Assembly (NCBI GenBank): GCA_021820485.1
Contig: JAKADO010000005.1
Span: forward strand, 1-64,000
Length of the DNA: 64,000 nucleotides
Source of the DNA: Bacillota bacterium
GTDB lineage: Bacteria > Bacillota > Sulfobacillia > Sulfobacillales > Sulfobacillaceae
Reading direction: 5' to 3'
Position numbers and translations under genes: made by a program. The notes beneath the pieces are model-generated. The model worked only from the letters and a program-made list of their open reading frames with translations, searched no databases and was not told the origin of the DNA. Every line of letters begins with the position of its first letter. Within the stretch, counting starts at the first letter, position 1. This document shows, piece by piece, positions 40,884 through 49,187 of this stretch.

Positions 40884-41021
40884 TTAGGAGACGGTGCGCG
40901 CATCCGTGACTGGCGGGTCACTGGGCGCAGCGACGTGATGGGACGGTGACAGCGTCGTCAAGGCCGTTCCAGCCACAATCACGACCACGAATGCCACCAA
41001 GCTCGCCAAACGCTTTTTCAT
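40884..41021 (-). CDS. Small exported peptide, candidate quorum-sensing propeptide
   Basis: A 45-residue frame starting 20 bp after the regulator's stop. It begins MKKRLASLVAFVVVIVAGTAL, a short basic n-region and hydrophobic core typical of a Sec signal. A 24-residue polar tail follows, ending SDPPVTDARTVS. AAGGAGG lies at ideal distance before the ATG. Size, export signal and position directly behind an HTH-TPR regulator match Phr, NprX and PapR propeptides of RRNPP systems. The mature signal, if any, would come from the C-terminal tail. No known family match is claimed. Confidence 0.65.
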   Translation of the reverse strand: MKKRLASLVAFVVVIVAGTALTTLSPSHHVAAPSDPPVTDARTVS

Positions 41022-41041
41022 AGGAACTGCCTCCTTCGTGA

Positions 41042-42292
41042 TTAGTTGATGATGGGAAACAGAGACCGCAAATCGCGCACGCGGCTTTGGACCTCATCCA
41101 AGCGGCCTGCCTCAAGCGCCGCCTGAACCAGCATCGTGTGCAACGCGCCGATCAATTCGCGGTCCGAGACATGGGAGAGTTGCTCTTCGATGGCTTGAAC
41201 CAGAGGCGCTGCGGGTTCCGATGGGGCGAGAATCCGCAGTTCCAACAGGCGGATGGTGAACCAAGACACTACCAACGCGTTCCCCAAGGACTCTTTAGCC
41301 TCCGCGATCAGCACTTGCGCATCCTGCCGCCGTCCCTGGGCCCAGGCGCACTCGGCTTGGGTGGTCAGCCATTCGCCCCAGACAACCGGGTCTGGCTCGG
41401 GCAAGGCCGCGCCCTGGCCGACGACCGCGTCGGCGGCACGCCAATCTTGCTGCTGCACATGGCAGGCCAACAAGTTGTTCAGTACCCTTAGACGCTGCGT
41501 GGCGGCGGCGTTGGTTTCCTCATACAGGGTCAAGGTCTGATGATATGCGGAGATGGCGTCAAGAAGGCGGCCTTTGCGGAACGCCAGCAGGCCCAGACCA
41601 AGGTAGGCATTGGCCAGTCGAGCCGGATCGGCCACTTCCTCGATGGCGCGCTGCCACTGCGCCTCCGCGGCGGCATATTGGCCGACTTTCCACCAGGCGA
41701 GCCCGAGATTGCACAGCGCCGATTCCCAAGCCGCATGGCGGATCGGCTGCTGGACAGCCTCCATCAGCGGGCTCAGGGCCTGTTCCGGTTGTTCAAGCCG
41801 CAAATAGCACTTGCCCAAGGTGCTTATGACCTCCAAGTGCAAGGTTCCTGGGAGAGGTGGACTCGTGCGCGCCAAATAGGTGAGGATCAGGACAGCGCGC
41901 CGGCGGGCACCGCGCAGGTCCAGCACCTGTGCCACTAGGAGCTGTGCGTGTGCCCGTTGCGGCAAAGCCATGTCAGGGTCCATCGCCACTTGCCGCAAAG
42001 TTCGTTGAATCGCGAGCGGAGGGACGTTGCGTCCCAACAGCCGCTTGACCAATTGAACCCGGACGCCGGCATCGTGGACGGAGGCCAAAAGTGGCAGATC
42101 CAAAGCGCCGGGTTCGAGATCGAGTCCCCGAGTGATGGTATCGGTCAATGACAGCGAGGGGACCATGCGGCCTCGCTCGATGGCGTTCAGCGTAGACACC
42201 GAGACGTGGCGCACGGCCGCCAGCTTGAGGCCGCGCTGGCGACGGATAGTGTGTATGACGCGCCCAATGGGACTTATTCGGGTAGTGGTCAT
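41042..42292 (-). CDS. XRE-TPR regulator, candidate RRNPP peptide receptor
   Basis: A 416-residue protein. The N-terminal 60 residues form an XRE helix-turn-helix (GRVIHTIRRQRGLKLAAV, VSTLNAIERGRMVPSLSL). The remainder is about nine TPR-like helical hairpins (LGKCYLRLEQPEQALSPL, LGLAWWKVGQYAAAEAQW, LGLLAFRKGRLLDAISAYHQTL). This is the architecture and length of NprR/PlcR/Rap-type peptide receptors. The ribosome binding site before ATG is poor. A dyad lies 54 bp upstream and recurs before the secreted protease two genes away. A small exported peptide gene follows. It is similar in plan to the regulator at 5087-6343, which lacks a peptide partner. Confidence 0.85.
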   Translation of the reverse strand: MTTTRISPIGRVIHTIRRQRGLKLAAVRHVSVSTLNAIERGRMVPSLSLTDTITRGLDLEPGALDLPLLASVHDAGVRVQLVKRLLGRNVPPLAIQRTLRQVAMDPDMALPQRAHAQLLVAQVLDLRGARRRAVLILTYLARTSPPLPGTLHLEVISTLGKCYLRLEQPEQALSPLMEAVQQPIRHAAWESALCNLGLAWWKVGQYAAAEAQWQRAIEEVADPARLANAYLGLGLLAFRKGRLLDAISAYHQTLTLYEETNAAATQRLRVLNNLLACHVQQQDWRAADAVVGQGAALPEPDPVVWGEWLTTQAECAWAQGRRQDAQVLIAEAKESLGNALVVSWFTIRLLELRILAPSEPAAPLVQAIEEQLSHVSDRELIGALHTMLVQAALEAGRLDEVQSRVRDLRSLFPIIN

Positions 42293-42345
42293 GGGAAATA
42301 ATTCGCCAACGGTTTGTCACATCCTTCCAGTTCAGCCCCGCAACT

Positions 42346-42385
42346 TTTCCATAGCCGCCAGCGGTTGGAAAGGGGGCTATAGAAA
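42346..42385 (-). promoter_or_regulatory. Dyad element B: TTTCCATAG-N22-CTATAGAAA
   Basis: Same two arms and the same 22-bp spacing as element A, 54-93 bp upstream of the XRE-TPR regulator. Suggests autoregulation by the same factor that acts at the protease promoter. Confidence 0.65.
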
Positions 42386-42438
42386 TTTTGCCACCCGCTA
42401 AAGTGGGAGAGCCAATGCGGAAGTTGGTAAGATGGCAA

Positions 42439-42466
42439 GAGACGGGTGGCAGTCCACACCCGTCTC
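42439..42466 (-). terminator. Stem-loop after the methyltransferase gene
   Basis: GAGACGGGTG/CACCCGTCTC, ten perfect pairs with an 8-base loop, directly after the minus-strand stop. Weak T tract. Confidence 0.65.
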
Positions 42467-42471
42467 CCCCG

Positions 42472-43029
42472 CTAAACTGCCCGGCAGGCCAAAATGGTGC
42501 TATGTTCGCGGGACGTGAGGATTTCCGTGCTGAAAAGCAACGGATGGTTTAGCCAGAACTCCCGGATTGGGTCCGGCTTCCCCTTCCACGCCTCCGGCCA
42601 ATACTCCTCGGGCGACAAGTCGTCCAGAACAATGAGACCCCCGGGGGCCGCTGCTGCAATCACAGCTTCCGCCCCAGAGGTTTTTGCCGGTTTGGCATCG
42701 GCAAAGATGAGGCGGAAGGGACCGTGGATCAACGCGTCGGTCCAATCGCCCGTAACGACATGGACCTGAGGGTGGTCCCGAAACAGGCTCGCGACGTGGC
42801 TGGCGCGTTCAGGATTGTCGTCGACGGTATAGACCTCCACGCGCGCCGCACTGGCCAGCCAGGCCGTACCGACACCCATGCCCGCACCAATTTCGAGAAT
42901 CTTTCCATCGTGGATGTGGGAAGCCAGCAATGCCAGCAAGCGGCCCACTTCATCCAGGCACGAGCGGTCGAAGCCCTGCGCCCGGGCTCTTTCCCGAGCC
43001 ACGGAAACCAGTCGCGGATCCACGTGCAT
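42472..43029 (-). CDS. O-methyltransferase-like SAM enzyme
   Basis: A 185-residue methyltransferase of the O-methyltransferase family 3 type. KILEIGAGMGVGTAWLA is motif I, VYTVDDNPERASHV follows strand 2, and FRLIFADAKPAK and GLIVLDDLSPEEYW match the YrrM-like group. The usual DADK metal site is replaced by ADAKP, so metal dependence is uncertain. ATG 43029 has GAGGAG five bases upstream and is preferred to GTG 43035. Substrate unknown. Confidence 0.82.
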   Translation of the reverse strand: MHVDPRLVSVARERARAQGFDRSCLDEVGRLLALLASHIHDGKILEIGAGMGVGTAWLASAARVEVYTVDDNPERASHVASLFRDHPQVHVVTGDWTDALIHGPFRLIFADAKPAKTSGAEAVIAAAAPGGLIVLDDLSPEEYWPEAWKGKPDPIREFWLNHPLLFSTEILTSREHSTILACRAV

Positions 43030-43049
43030 TATCACTCCTCAAGCCAAGG

Positions 43050-43994
43050 TTAGAAGGGATAGGGTTGAGTTTCTCCCGCGACGGCATAACAATGGCGTCC
43101 CGCCTGCTTGGCCTGATAGAGCGCCCCGTCTGCCTCATGGTAGAGATGCTCGACGGTTTTGCCGTGGTGAGGAAACGTGGCGATGCCGCCGGAAAAGGTG
43201 GCTTGGGAATCGACCATCAGCGTTTCGGCCAGCGTTTGCAACCGCTGAGACACAGCGCCTGGCCCCTCGGCGTTTGGAATCCACAGGCCGAACTCATCCC
43301 CTCCCAAACGCCCCAAGGCGTCGGCGGTGGCGGACAAGACCTCCGCCAGCGTGGCGAATTGGGCCAGGACCCGGTCGCCGAAAGGATGTCCATGATGGTC
43401 GTTGAGCCGTTTGAAGTGGTCGATGTCCATCAGGACAAAGACCGCCTGATGGACACCGCGCTCAATGTCCAAAGCCACGCGATCCCAAAATCCGCGTCTG
43501 TTGAGAAGCCCCGTCAGAGGATCGGTCAGCGCCAGATCGTGCAAAGCCGCCATCTTCGAGGACATGGCGACCTCATAGGTGTCGAGGGAGGACTTCATGT
43601 CGGCCAGCCAGCGCCTCCGCACCAAATCCAACGGAGGAAGGGGAACCGGCGTGCCTTCTGACTCCAGCACGTGATAGGCATCGAAAATGAGATTGTAGAG
43701 ACTCACGTACCAAGACGGCAACACGTGCGCTTGAATGTGCGCAAACCCGACCCGGCGGCTGGCCTCCCGTACCTCTGGATCTGTCGGAGACCCGCAAAAA
43801 AACGGGCGGTATTGCTCCATCTGGCCCCGAAACCATTCCGACGGATCGGCCCCGGCGGGGGTGTGTGCATGAAATGCGGACTCCTCGGCAAACGCTTGGA
43901 TCGCTATGGAAACCCAAGCGGAAAAGAGCACGTCCGTTCCCCGGGCGTGCTGTTGCCATTGGATTCTGTCGTTATCTGTCCAGCTCCAAAGCAT
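43050..43994 (-). CDS. Globin-coupled sensor diguanylate cyclase (GGDEF)
   Basis: A 314-residue signalling protein. The N-terminal 150 residues are helical and contain RRVGFAHIQAHVLPSWYVSLYNLIFDAY, resembling the E-F-G helices of sensor globins with a proximal-histidine setting. The GGDEF domain follows: TDPLTGLLNRRGFWD, DIDHFKRLNDHHGHPFGDRVLAQF, GRLGGDEFGLW, and YQAKQAGRHCY. An intact GGDEF predicts c-di-GMP synthesis, perhaps oxygen-controlled. ATG 43994 is chosen (GAGGAG eight bases up). Globin identity is by pattern only. Confidence 0.82.
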   Translation of the reverse strand: MLWSWTDNDRIQWQQHARGTDVLFSAWVSIAIQAFAEESAFHAHTPAGADPSEWFRGQMEQYRPFFCGSPTDPEVREASRRVGFAHIQAHVLPSWYVSLYNLIFDAYHVLESEGTPVPLPPLDLVRRRWLADMKSSLDTYEVAMSSKMAALHDLALTDPLTGLLNRRGFWDRVALDIERGVHQAVFVLMDIDHFKRLNDHHGHPFGDRVLAQFATLAEVLSATADALGRLGGDEFGLWIPNAEGPGAVSQRLQTLAETLMVDSQATFSGGIATFPHHGKTVEHLYHEADGALYQAKQAGRHCYAVAGETQPYPF

Positions 43995-44079
43995 AATCCG
44001 ACTCCTCATGTCGCAATATCCAATACTTCGCGAGGGGCACCGGCAAGTCCTGCTTAAGTCGACAACGGATCGCCGCGGT

Positions 44080-44919
44080 CTACAACACCATGCCCCAAGC
44101 GGTCTCCCGGAGTGCTTCTCCAGGGTCAAGCGCCGTCATCCGGCTCAGGGTCCGATTGAGCCGGGAAAGCTCGGGCATCATGCTGGCCAAGCACCGCATC
44201 ATTTGGTCCGGCTGTCGGGTGGGATGCCAAGTATTGAGCCAAGCCATCTGCCAGGGTTCGAGCACGGTCCGCGGCCCCTCCGCTTTAGACCAATCCCCCA
44301 TCGATCCGGGAGCCGACCCGCTTCCCTGTGCCAGCCCTGCATGGCATAGCCCGCCAGTCCAATCAGCATGTTTCGGGCATAGGACAGCTCCCCGCGCATG
44401 ACGCGCCGATAGGTTTCGTGCGCATGGGCCAGGACCTTGCCGCGTCACCGCAGCACGGACTCCGGCGAGGGATGATAAGTCACGCGGCTTGACTCACGTT
44501 CCAAGGCCTCGATGAGTCCGGTGGGGTCATGAAGGATGCGGAGGCGCTTCGTGAACTCGGATGGGAGGAGTTGCTCGGGGCGGAAATAGAAGATGTCCAC
44601 TTTGATGAAGCAATCCAAGTGCGCCACGGTGTGCGACACTGCGGGGCCGAGATTCTCATAGTACAGCACATGCCCCCAGCTTTCGCCGCACCCTCTTCTG
44701 CGCGACAAATGCGTCAAAATGCTCCGGACCGACCACAATGCGCAAGTCGATGTCCGAATAGAGGTCCTCCCGGCCGGACGCCAAGGATCCGGCGACATAG
44801 GCACCCAAGACGCGCGGGTCGCGCACCAGGTCCTCTGTCAGGGCGGCCAAAAGCGTCATTCGCTGTCCCGGAAGGCCTGCATTCCGAACGCTGTGGCGGG
44901 TCGACCAAGTCATGCGCAT
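44080..44919 (-). pseudogene. Broken nucleotidyltransferase (aminoglycoside adenylyltransferase-like)
   Basis: A nucleotidyltransferase head (VLGAYVAGSLASGREDLYSDIDLRIVV, the GSxxxGxxxxxSDxD motif) begins in one frame. The sense then passes to a second frame (GHVLYYENLGPAV onward), hits TGA at 44445-44447, continues in frame (RGKVLAHAHETYRRVMRGELSYARNML), and shifts again to end WHPTRQPDQMMRCLASMMPEL. At least two frameshifts and one nonsense codon: clearly inactive. Intact relatives have about 260-280 residues. Confidence 0.8.
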
Positions 44920-44946
44920 CCCTTCTTTCACCAAGATTCTGGTCTG

Positions 44947-46596
44947 CTAGAGGGTTTGGCGGAACCGCTCCACATCATCCACATAGGCGGTGCGATAAAA
45001 GAGAGCCATCTGACGGTCCCGCTCTTCGGGAGACCAGTCAAGCAGTAGGCGCATCCGGTCGGCCGTGCGTTGCGCGACCTCCTTGAGCCGTTCAGGTGAC
45101 AGTCCGCCCAGCCAGGCGATGCCGCTGCGGCGAATCAACACATCGGCCAACGACAGCGCTTGTTCGCGCAACACCGCCCAATCGATTTCGGCCTTGAGCC
45201 ACGGGATGCCGTCCGAGACCGGCTCCAAGCCGTCGGACCCTGTCTGTTTCGCCCAGCGAAGCCATTCGGGAGTGAGTGCCCCATAACGCTGCACCATGAC
45301 ATCGGTCCAGTGGCCCGCACCGTTAAAGGCATCCATCGTTCGCTGCTTCAGCCGTTCCAGAGTTTCCGCAGCGGGAGCACCCCAAATGGCTTCACGGGCC
45401 GGTAGCGTTCCGATTCCGCCCAAGCGGCCGAGGACCGTGCGGGCGACAGATTCTCCAGTCGCCCGGAAGCCCGTGAATTTTCCGCCCAGCACCGTCACCA
45501 TCGAAGGTTTCGCGACGATGAGGTCTCGGCGCGAAAGACGGTCGGTTTTTTGGCCGGCGTCTTGGGCCACCAGCGGCCGCACGCCTGACCAGGCGGCGAT
45601 GATGTCTTGGAGCTTCAACGCGGCCTGTGGAAAGAGACGATTGGCGACGTTCAAGAGATATTGGGCATCGCTCAAGGGCAGATCCGGGCTATCGACAGCG
45701 CCATGGTCCGGGTAGTCCGTGGTGCCGAGATAGGTGATGGGCCCGCGGGGGACGGCAAAGATGTTGGCATTCTCCGGTGTGGGGAGAATGGTGGCATAGC
45801 TGAGCGGGAAGCGCTCACGGAGAAACACCAAATGAATTCCGCGACTCCGCACCAGGCGGGCTTCAGGATCGAGAAGGTCGGCCCAGGGCCCTGCTGCATT
45901 CACCACCAGCCGAGCCTCCACTATCCCCGTGCCGCCGCTGAAGAGGTCCTCGACGGCGACGTGGGAGGGGCCATCCGGGATTAAGCGGCTTTCTTTGAGA
46001 TTCGCTCGAACATAGTTGACGGTGAGCGCCCCCAACTGCTCGGCCGTCTTGACCACGGCCCAGTTGATGCGGGCGTCGTGGCCGCCGAATTCATAGTAGG
46101 CGATGCCGCCCGCCAGGTTTTCGCCCGTAATCCCAGGCGTGCGGGCTTGAACGTCCTGGGGTGACAATCGTTGGTGGGCGAACTGCCGGTCAATGTGACT
46201 GAGATGGTCGTACAGCCATGAGCCGAAGGACAGGGTCCCGAGCGAAAAGGGCCCGCCCTGATAGGCTGGAATGGTCATGGGCAGAGGGCTGATGAGATGG
46301 GGCATGAGGGCTCTTAGGCGGGTGCGCTCGCGCGAGACTTGGCGCACCAGCCGAATCTCTCCGTGGGGCAGATAACGAAAGCCTCCGTGAATCATTTTGG
46401 AGGATCGGGATGACGTGCCGCTGGCGTAATCGCTTTGCTCGATCAGTGCGATCCGCAGTCCCCAGCGCGCAAGCTGCCAAGCAACCCCAGATCCGGTGAT
46501 CCCGCCGCCGATGACGAGGACGTCAAAGCGCGAGTGGGTCAGCTGCTCGAATTGTTGTCGCCGTCGTTCGGCGACCCGGTCGAAAAGGTTGTCCAT
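44947..46596 (-). CDS. glpD: Aerobic glycerol-3-phosphate dehydrogenase
   Basis: Membrane-associated FAD enzyme oxidising glycerol-3-phosphate to dihydroxyacetone phosphate and feeding electrons to quinone. 549 residues. The FAD motif DVLVIGGGITGSGVAWQLA is followed by SSRSSKMIHGGFRYL, the GlpD signature, with VVNAAGPWADLL, YLGTTDYPDHG and VTVLGGKFTGFRATGESVA further on. The start lies within the preceding FAD-oxidase gene (58-bp overlap), so the two are probably coupled in glycerol or ether-lipid metabolism. Confidence 0.93.
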   Translation of the reverse strand: MDNLFDRVAERRRQQFEQLTHSRFDVLVIGGGITGSGVAWQLARWGLRIALIEQSDYASGTSSRSSKMIHGGFRYLPHGEIRLVRQVSRERTRLRALMPHLISPLPMTIPAYQGGPFSLGTLSFGSWLYDHLSHIDRQFAHQRLSPQDVQARTPGITGENLAGGIAYYEFGGHDARINWAVVKTAEQLGALTVNYVRANLKESRLIPDGPSHVAVEDLFSGGTGIVEARLVVNAAGPWADLLDPEARLVRSRGIHLVFLRERFPLSYATILPTPENANIFAVPRGPITYLGTTDYPDHGAVDSPDLPLSDAQYLLNVANRLFPQAALKLQDIIAAWSGVRPLVAQDAGQKTDRLSRRDLIVAKPSMVTVLGGKFTGFRATGESVARTVLGRLGGIGTLPAREAIWGAPAAETLERLKQRTMDAFNGAGHWTDVMVQRYGALTPEWLRWAKQTGSDGLEPVSDGIPWLKAEIDWAVLREQALSLADVLIRRSGIAWLGGLSPERLKEVAQRTADRMRLLLDWSPEERDRQMALFYRTAYVDDVERFRQTL

Positions 46597-48053
46597 AAGG
46601 CGCCTCCATTCAGTAGGCCAAGGGGATCAAAGAGGTCGTGGATGCGATGGAGATAAGGCATTTCTTGGGCGCGCTCTCTAGCCACCCAGGCGGGCCGAAT
46701 GCGTCCTACCCCATGGTGGTGGGAACTGGTGCCTCCGTGATGAAAAGAGTCCTCCATCACCTGAGACCAGATGCGTCGATAGAGCGGAGGGCCGTCTTCC
46801 GGCTTCCCCGGGTTAGCTAAGAAGGTGAAGTAAAGGTTGGCACCGTCTGAATATCCATGCGAGGAATGGCCGGAAATGCCCAGAACCCCGGGAATGGCGG
46901 TGACGTGGTCGACGACGGTGTGGTACAGGACTGCAAGACGGTCCCAAGCGGCCGCCACCTCGATGGTGTCCACCAAAAATCCCTGTTTTAAAAGCGGTAC
47001 CCAGGCCGATACGTCGTTTCGAGTCTGGAACCAGTGATCGACAAGCGATTGCTCGGCGGGCATTCCTTCCGGGGCGCGGCGGATCGCTTCCTGAACGGCT
47101 GCGGCGGTCATCGCTTGGGGCCCATGAAAAACGGCCAGCAAGAGGGATTGGTCCCGAATCGACGCAAAGCTGCGGGCCGTTTCAGCCGGGTCGTAGAGCC
47201 GCACCACACTGGGCGAAAGTCCGGACTGGATCCACCGCCGCATGACTTCGATGCCGGCTTCAAAGTCCGGTAGGCTCAGCGCGATTCCCTGCTCGTGCTC
47301 GGGCGCGGGCCAGAGCTTTAGAGTGACCTGGGTTATGATGCCGAAGGTGCCTTCCGAACCGATGAACAGGGGCAGCAGTTCGGGTCCGGCCGATCGGCGG
47401 GGACTCAGATGTCCCACCGAGAGAATGTCGCCGGTGCCGGTCACCACTTCGAGGTCACGGACCATATGCTCAATTCCGCCATAGCGAGTGGAGTACTGCC
47501 CTATGCTTTTGGTCGCAACCAGGCCGCCGACGGTGGCCTGCCCGATGGATTGCGGCCAATGCCCGAGTGTCCAGCCCTGCGCGTTGAGGTGCTGCTCCAA
47601 CCGCAGCGCGTTTACGCCCGCCCCAACCGTGATATGGCCGTTCGTCGCATCCACAGGACCCATGGCATCAAGATGCGTGAGGTCAAGCACAAGGGAATGG
47701 GGATGAGGAAAGACGCCTTCCACAACGCCGGAACCGCCGCCGCGGGCGATGACCGGGACCCGTTCCTGAACGGCCAGGCGCACCATCAGAGATACCTCGG
47801 ATGTGGAACCGGGGACCAGCACCAGTCCGGTAGCTGGCAAGTCCAAGTGATGATATGCGCGGTATTGGGTTAAGGCCGACGAGTCCCATCCCAAGGGCAC
47901 GGTATCGGGATGCCCGTCGTCCATGATTTGGTTCCCAAAATGTCGATAAAAAATCCTTTTCCATTGTTCGATGCTGCCACCTTCTCCATTCGCCCATCGC
48001 TTCTCAGAATAATTCCCCGAGAGGAGTCCAAACTCCTTCTCAGACAACAACAT
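46539..48053 (-). CDS. FAD-linked oxidase (alkyldihydroxyacetonephosphate synthase-like)
   Basis: A 504-residue VAO/PCMH-family flavoprotein. The FAD domain shows LVLVPGSTSEVSLMVRLAVQERVPVIARGGGSGVVEG and GVNALRLEQHLNAQGWTLGHWPQS, then GSEGTFGIITQVTLKL. The C terminus has HGGTSSHHHGVGRIRPAWVARE, the His-rich active site shared with alkylglycerone-phosphate synthase and glycolate oxidase GlcD. Its overlap with glpD suggests a glycerol-phosphate or ether-lipid link. A start later than 48053 cannot be excluded. Confidence 0.85.
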   Translation of the reverse strand: MLLSEKEFGLLSGNYSEKRWANGEGGSIEQWKRIFYRHFGNQIMDDGHPDTVPLGWDSSALTQYRAYHHLDLPATGLVLVPGSTSEVSLMVRLAVQERVPVIARGGGSGVVEGVFPHPHSLVLDLTHLDAMGPVDATNGHITVGAGVNALRLEQHLNAQGWTLGHWPQSIGQATVGGLVATKSIGQYSTRYGGIEHMVRDLEVVTGTGDILSVGHLSPRRSAGPELLPLFIGSEGTFGIITQVTLKLWPAPEHEQGIALSLPDFEAGIEVMRRWIQSGLSPSVVRLYDPAETARSFASIRDQSLLLAVFHGPQAMTAAAVQEAIRRAPEGMPAEQSLVDHWFQTRNDVSAWVPLLKQGFLVDTIEVAAAWDRLAVLYHTVVDHVTAIPGVLGISGHSSHGYSDGANLYFTFLANPGKPEDGPPLYRRIWSQVMEDSFHHGGTSSHHHGVGRIRPAWVARERAQEMPYLHRIHDLFDPLGLLNGGALWTTFSTGSPNDGDNNSSS

Positions 48054-48106
48054 TTTCTTTTAGCAAATATTTGAGGAAGGACAGCTTGGGGAATCAATGC
48101 GCAAAA

Positions 48107-48131
48107 AAGCCTGCGGGCGTGCCGCAGGCTT
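48107..48131 (-). terminator. Terminator of the acetate-transporter-like gene
   Basis: AAGCCTGCGG/CCGCAGGCTT, ten pairs, loop of five, minus-strand tail TTTTTTGCGC. Confidence 0.9.
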
Positions 48132-48168
48132 CTCAAGGAAACGATTGTGCGTCAAACTGTGTCAGGAT

Positions 48169-48762
48169 TTAGATCCACCAGTGCATGCCGTTCGCCAGGT
48201 TCAAGGTGACCCCAAAGGTGAGGTACAAGAGCCAGATGCCGGTCAAGAGCTGGAAGAAGGCCACAGCTTTGCCGCCGAAGGCGCTGTTGGTGAAACGGTA
48301 GTAGATTTCGAAGATGTAAATAAGACTCAGTCCGATAAACAAAATTCCCGCAGGGACGTCTCCGGCTTTAAGAAATGAAATCATTCCGAGTACACCCAAT
48401 CCCAATACAGGAATCGCCATCCAAGCATCCGGCCCAGGGTCTCCGCCACGGTAACGGCGGTAGCCCATGACAATCCAGTGGATGCCATAAACGGTAAAGG
48501 CGACGGCTGCCATGTAGAGTGGGGCTGCTTCTCTGTAGACCGGGAACCAGCTCAAGCCGACCATGAGGTAAATACCAGTAATCAATTGACCAAAGCCGCC
48601 TAGGCCCATACCCCAGAGGCCGAGCGCCTTTTCCGTGGCTTCGTTGGACTCCGAATGCTTCGGCCCGCCGAACAAGGCTTCGCCGCCCTGCACGAAGTAG
48701 TTAATCGAAAGACTTAAAAAGCCGATTCCGATTGGTACGAATTCCGACACCGGGTAAGACAT
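48169..48762 (-). CDS. AceTr-family (GPR1/FUN34/YaaH) acetate transporter-like protein
   Basis: A 197-residue protein with six hydrophobic helices. GLGGFGQLITGIYLMVG followed by VAFTVYGIHWIVMGY reproduces the AceTr pattern (GGxxQxxxG ... FTxYGxxW). The usual NPAPLGL motif in helix 1 is modified to FVPIGIGFLSLS, so the substrate may differ from acetate. ATG 48762 is chosen (AAAGGGGAGAAACGTACC upstream); a longer frame is spurious. It is divergent from the formate dehydrogenase operon, and a role in small carboxylate uptake would fit. Confidence 0.78.
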   Translation of the reverse strand: MSYPVSEFVPIGIGFLSLSINYFVQGGEALFGGPKHSESNEATEKALGLWGMGLGGFGQLITGIYLMVGLSWFPVYREAAPLYMAAVAFTVYGIHWIVMGYRRYRGGDPGPDAWMAIPVLGLGVLGMISFLKAGDVPAGILFIGLSLIYIFEIYYRFTNSAFGGKAVAFFQLLTGIWLLYLTFGVTLNLANGMHWWI

Positions 48763-49187
48763 GGTACGTTTCTCCCCTTTGCGATTGAATCGGATATGCA
48801 GGACACCCCTACCCTGATGGGTAATCATCGGGCAGTCCGAAATCCACACCTATTCTAGTTCTAAAGTCGACGAAATTCGACTAGATAAGAACAATTTACA
48901 TGGTGGGTCCACAAAAAAATTTTTATTGGCTTACAATTAGTGTGGAAATGTAAGGCGGAGTAAACTCGTAGGGAAGAGCGGCCGCAAGACAGTGGTTGCG
49001 GGGTTTTGGCGTCGGGGCGCTGCACGGAGGCTGGCAGCGCGCATGGATCTGGGGAACTCGTTCGATACGGGCGGGGGCATTTCCCCGGGGCGCCACAATT
49101 TGCAGGGGTCTCTTTCAAAACCATAGTAGTACAATGTGCATAGTTAAGATTTCGTATTACAGAGATGCGTTAGCAAGGAGGATAAAA
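48763..49187. other. 425-bp intergenic region before the formate dehydrogenase operon
   Basis: No gene. An inverted repeat AGTCGA-CGAAAT-TCGACT (48865-48882) lies near the transporter side. A TACAAT -10-like box occurs at 48932-48937 with a poor -35. The region presumably holds divergent promoters. Confidence 0.5.

Noticed and set aside
44445-44447. In-frame TGA in the nucleotidyltransferase-like gene as a third selenocysteine site
   Set aside because: The gene also has at least two frameshifts, the TGA is not at a redox position, and the context fits a nonsense mutation, probably of a Trp codon.
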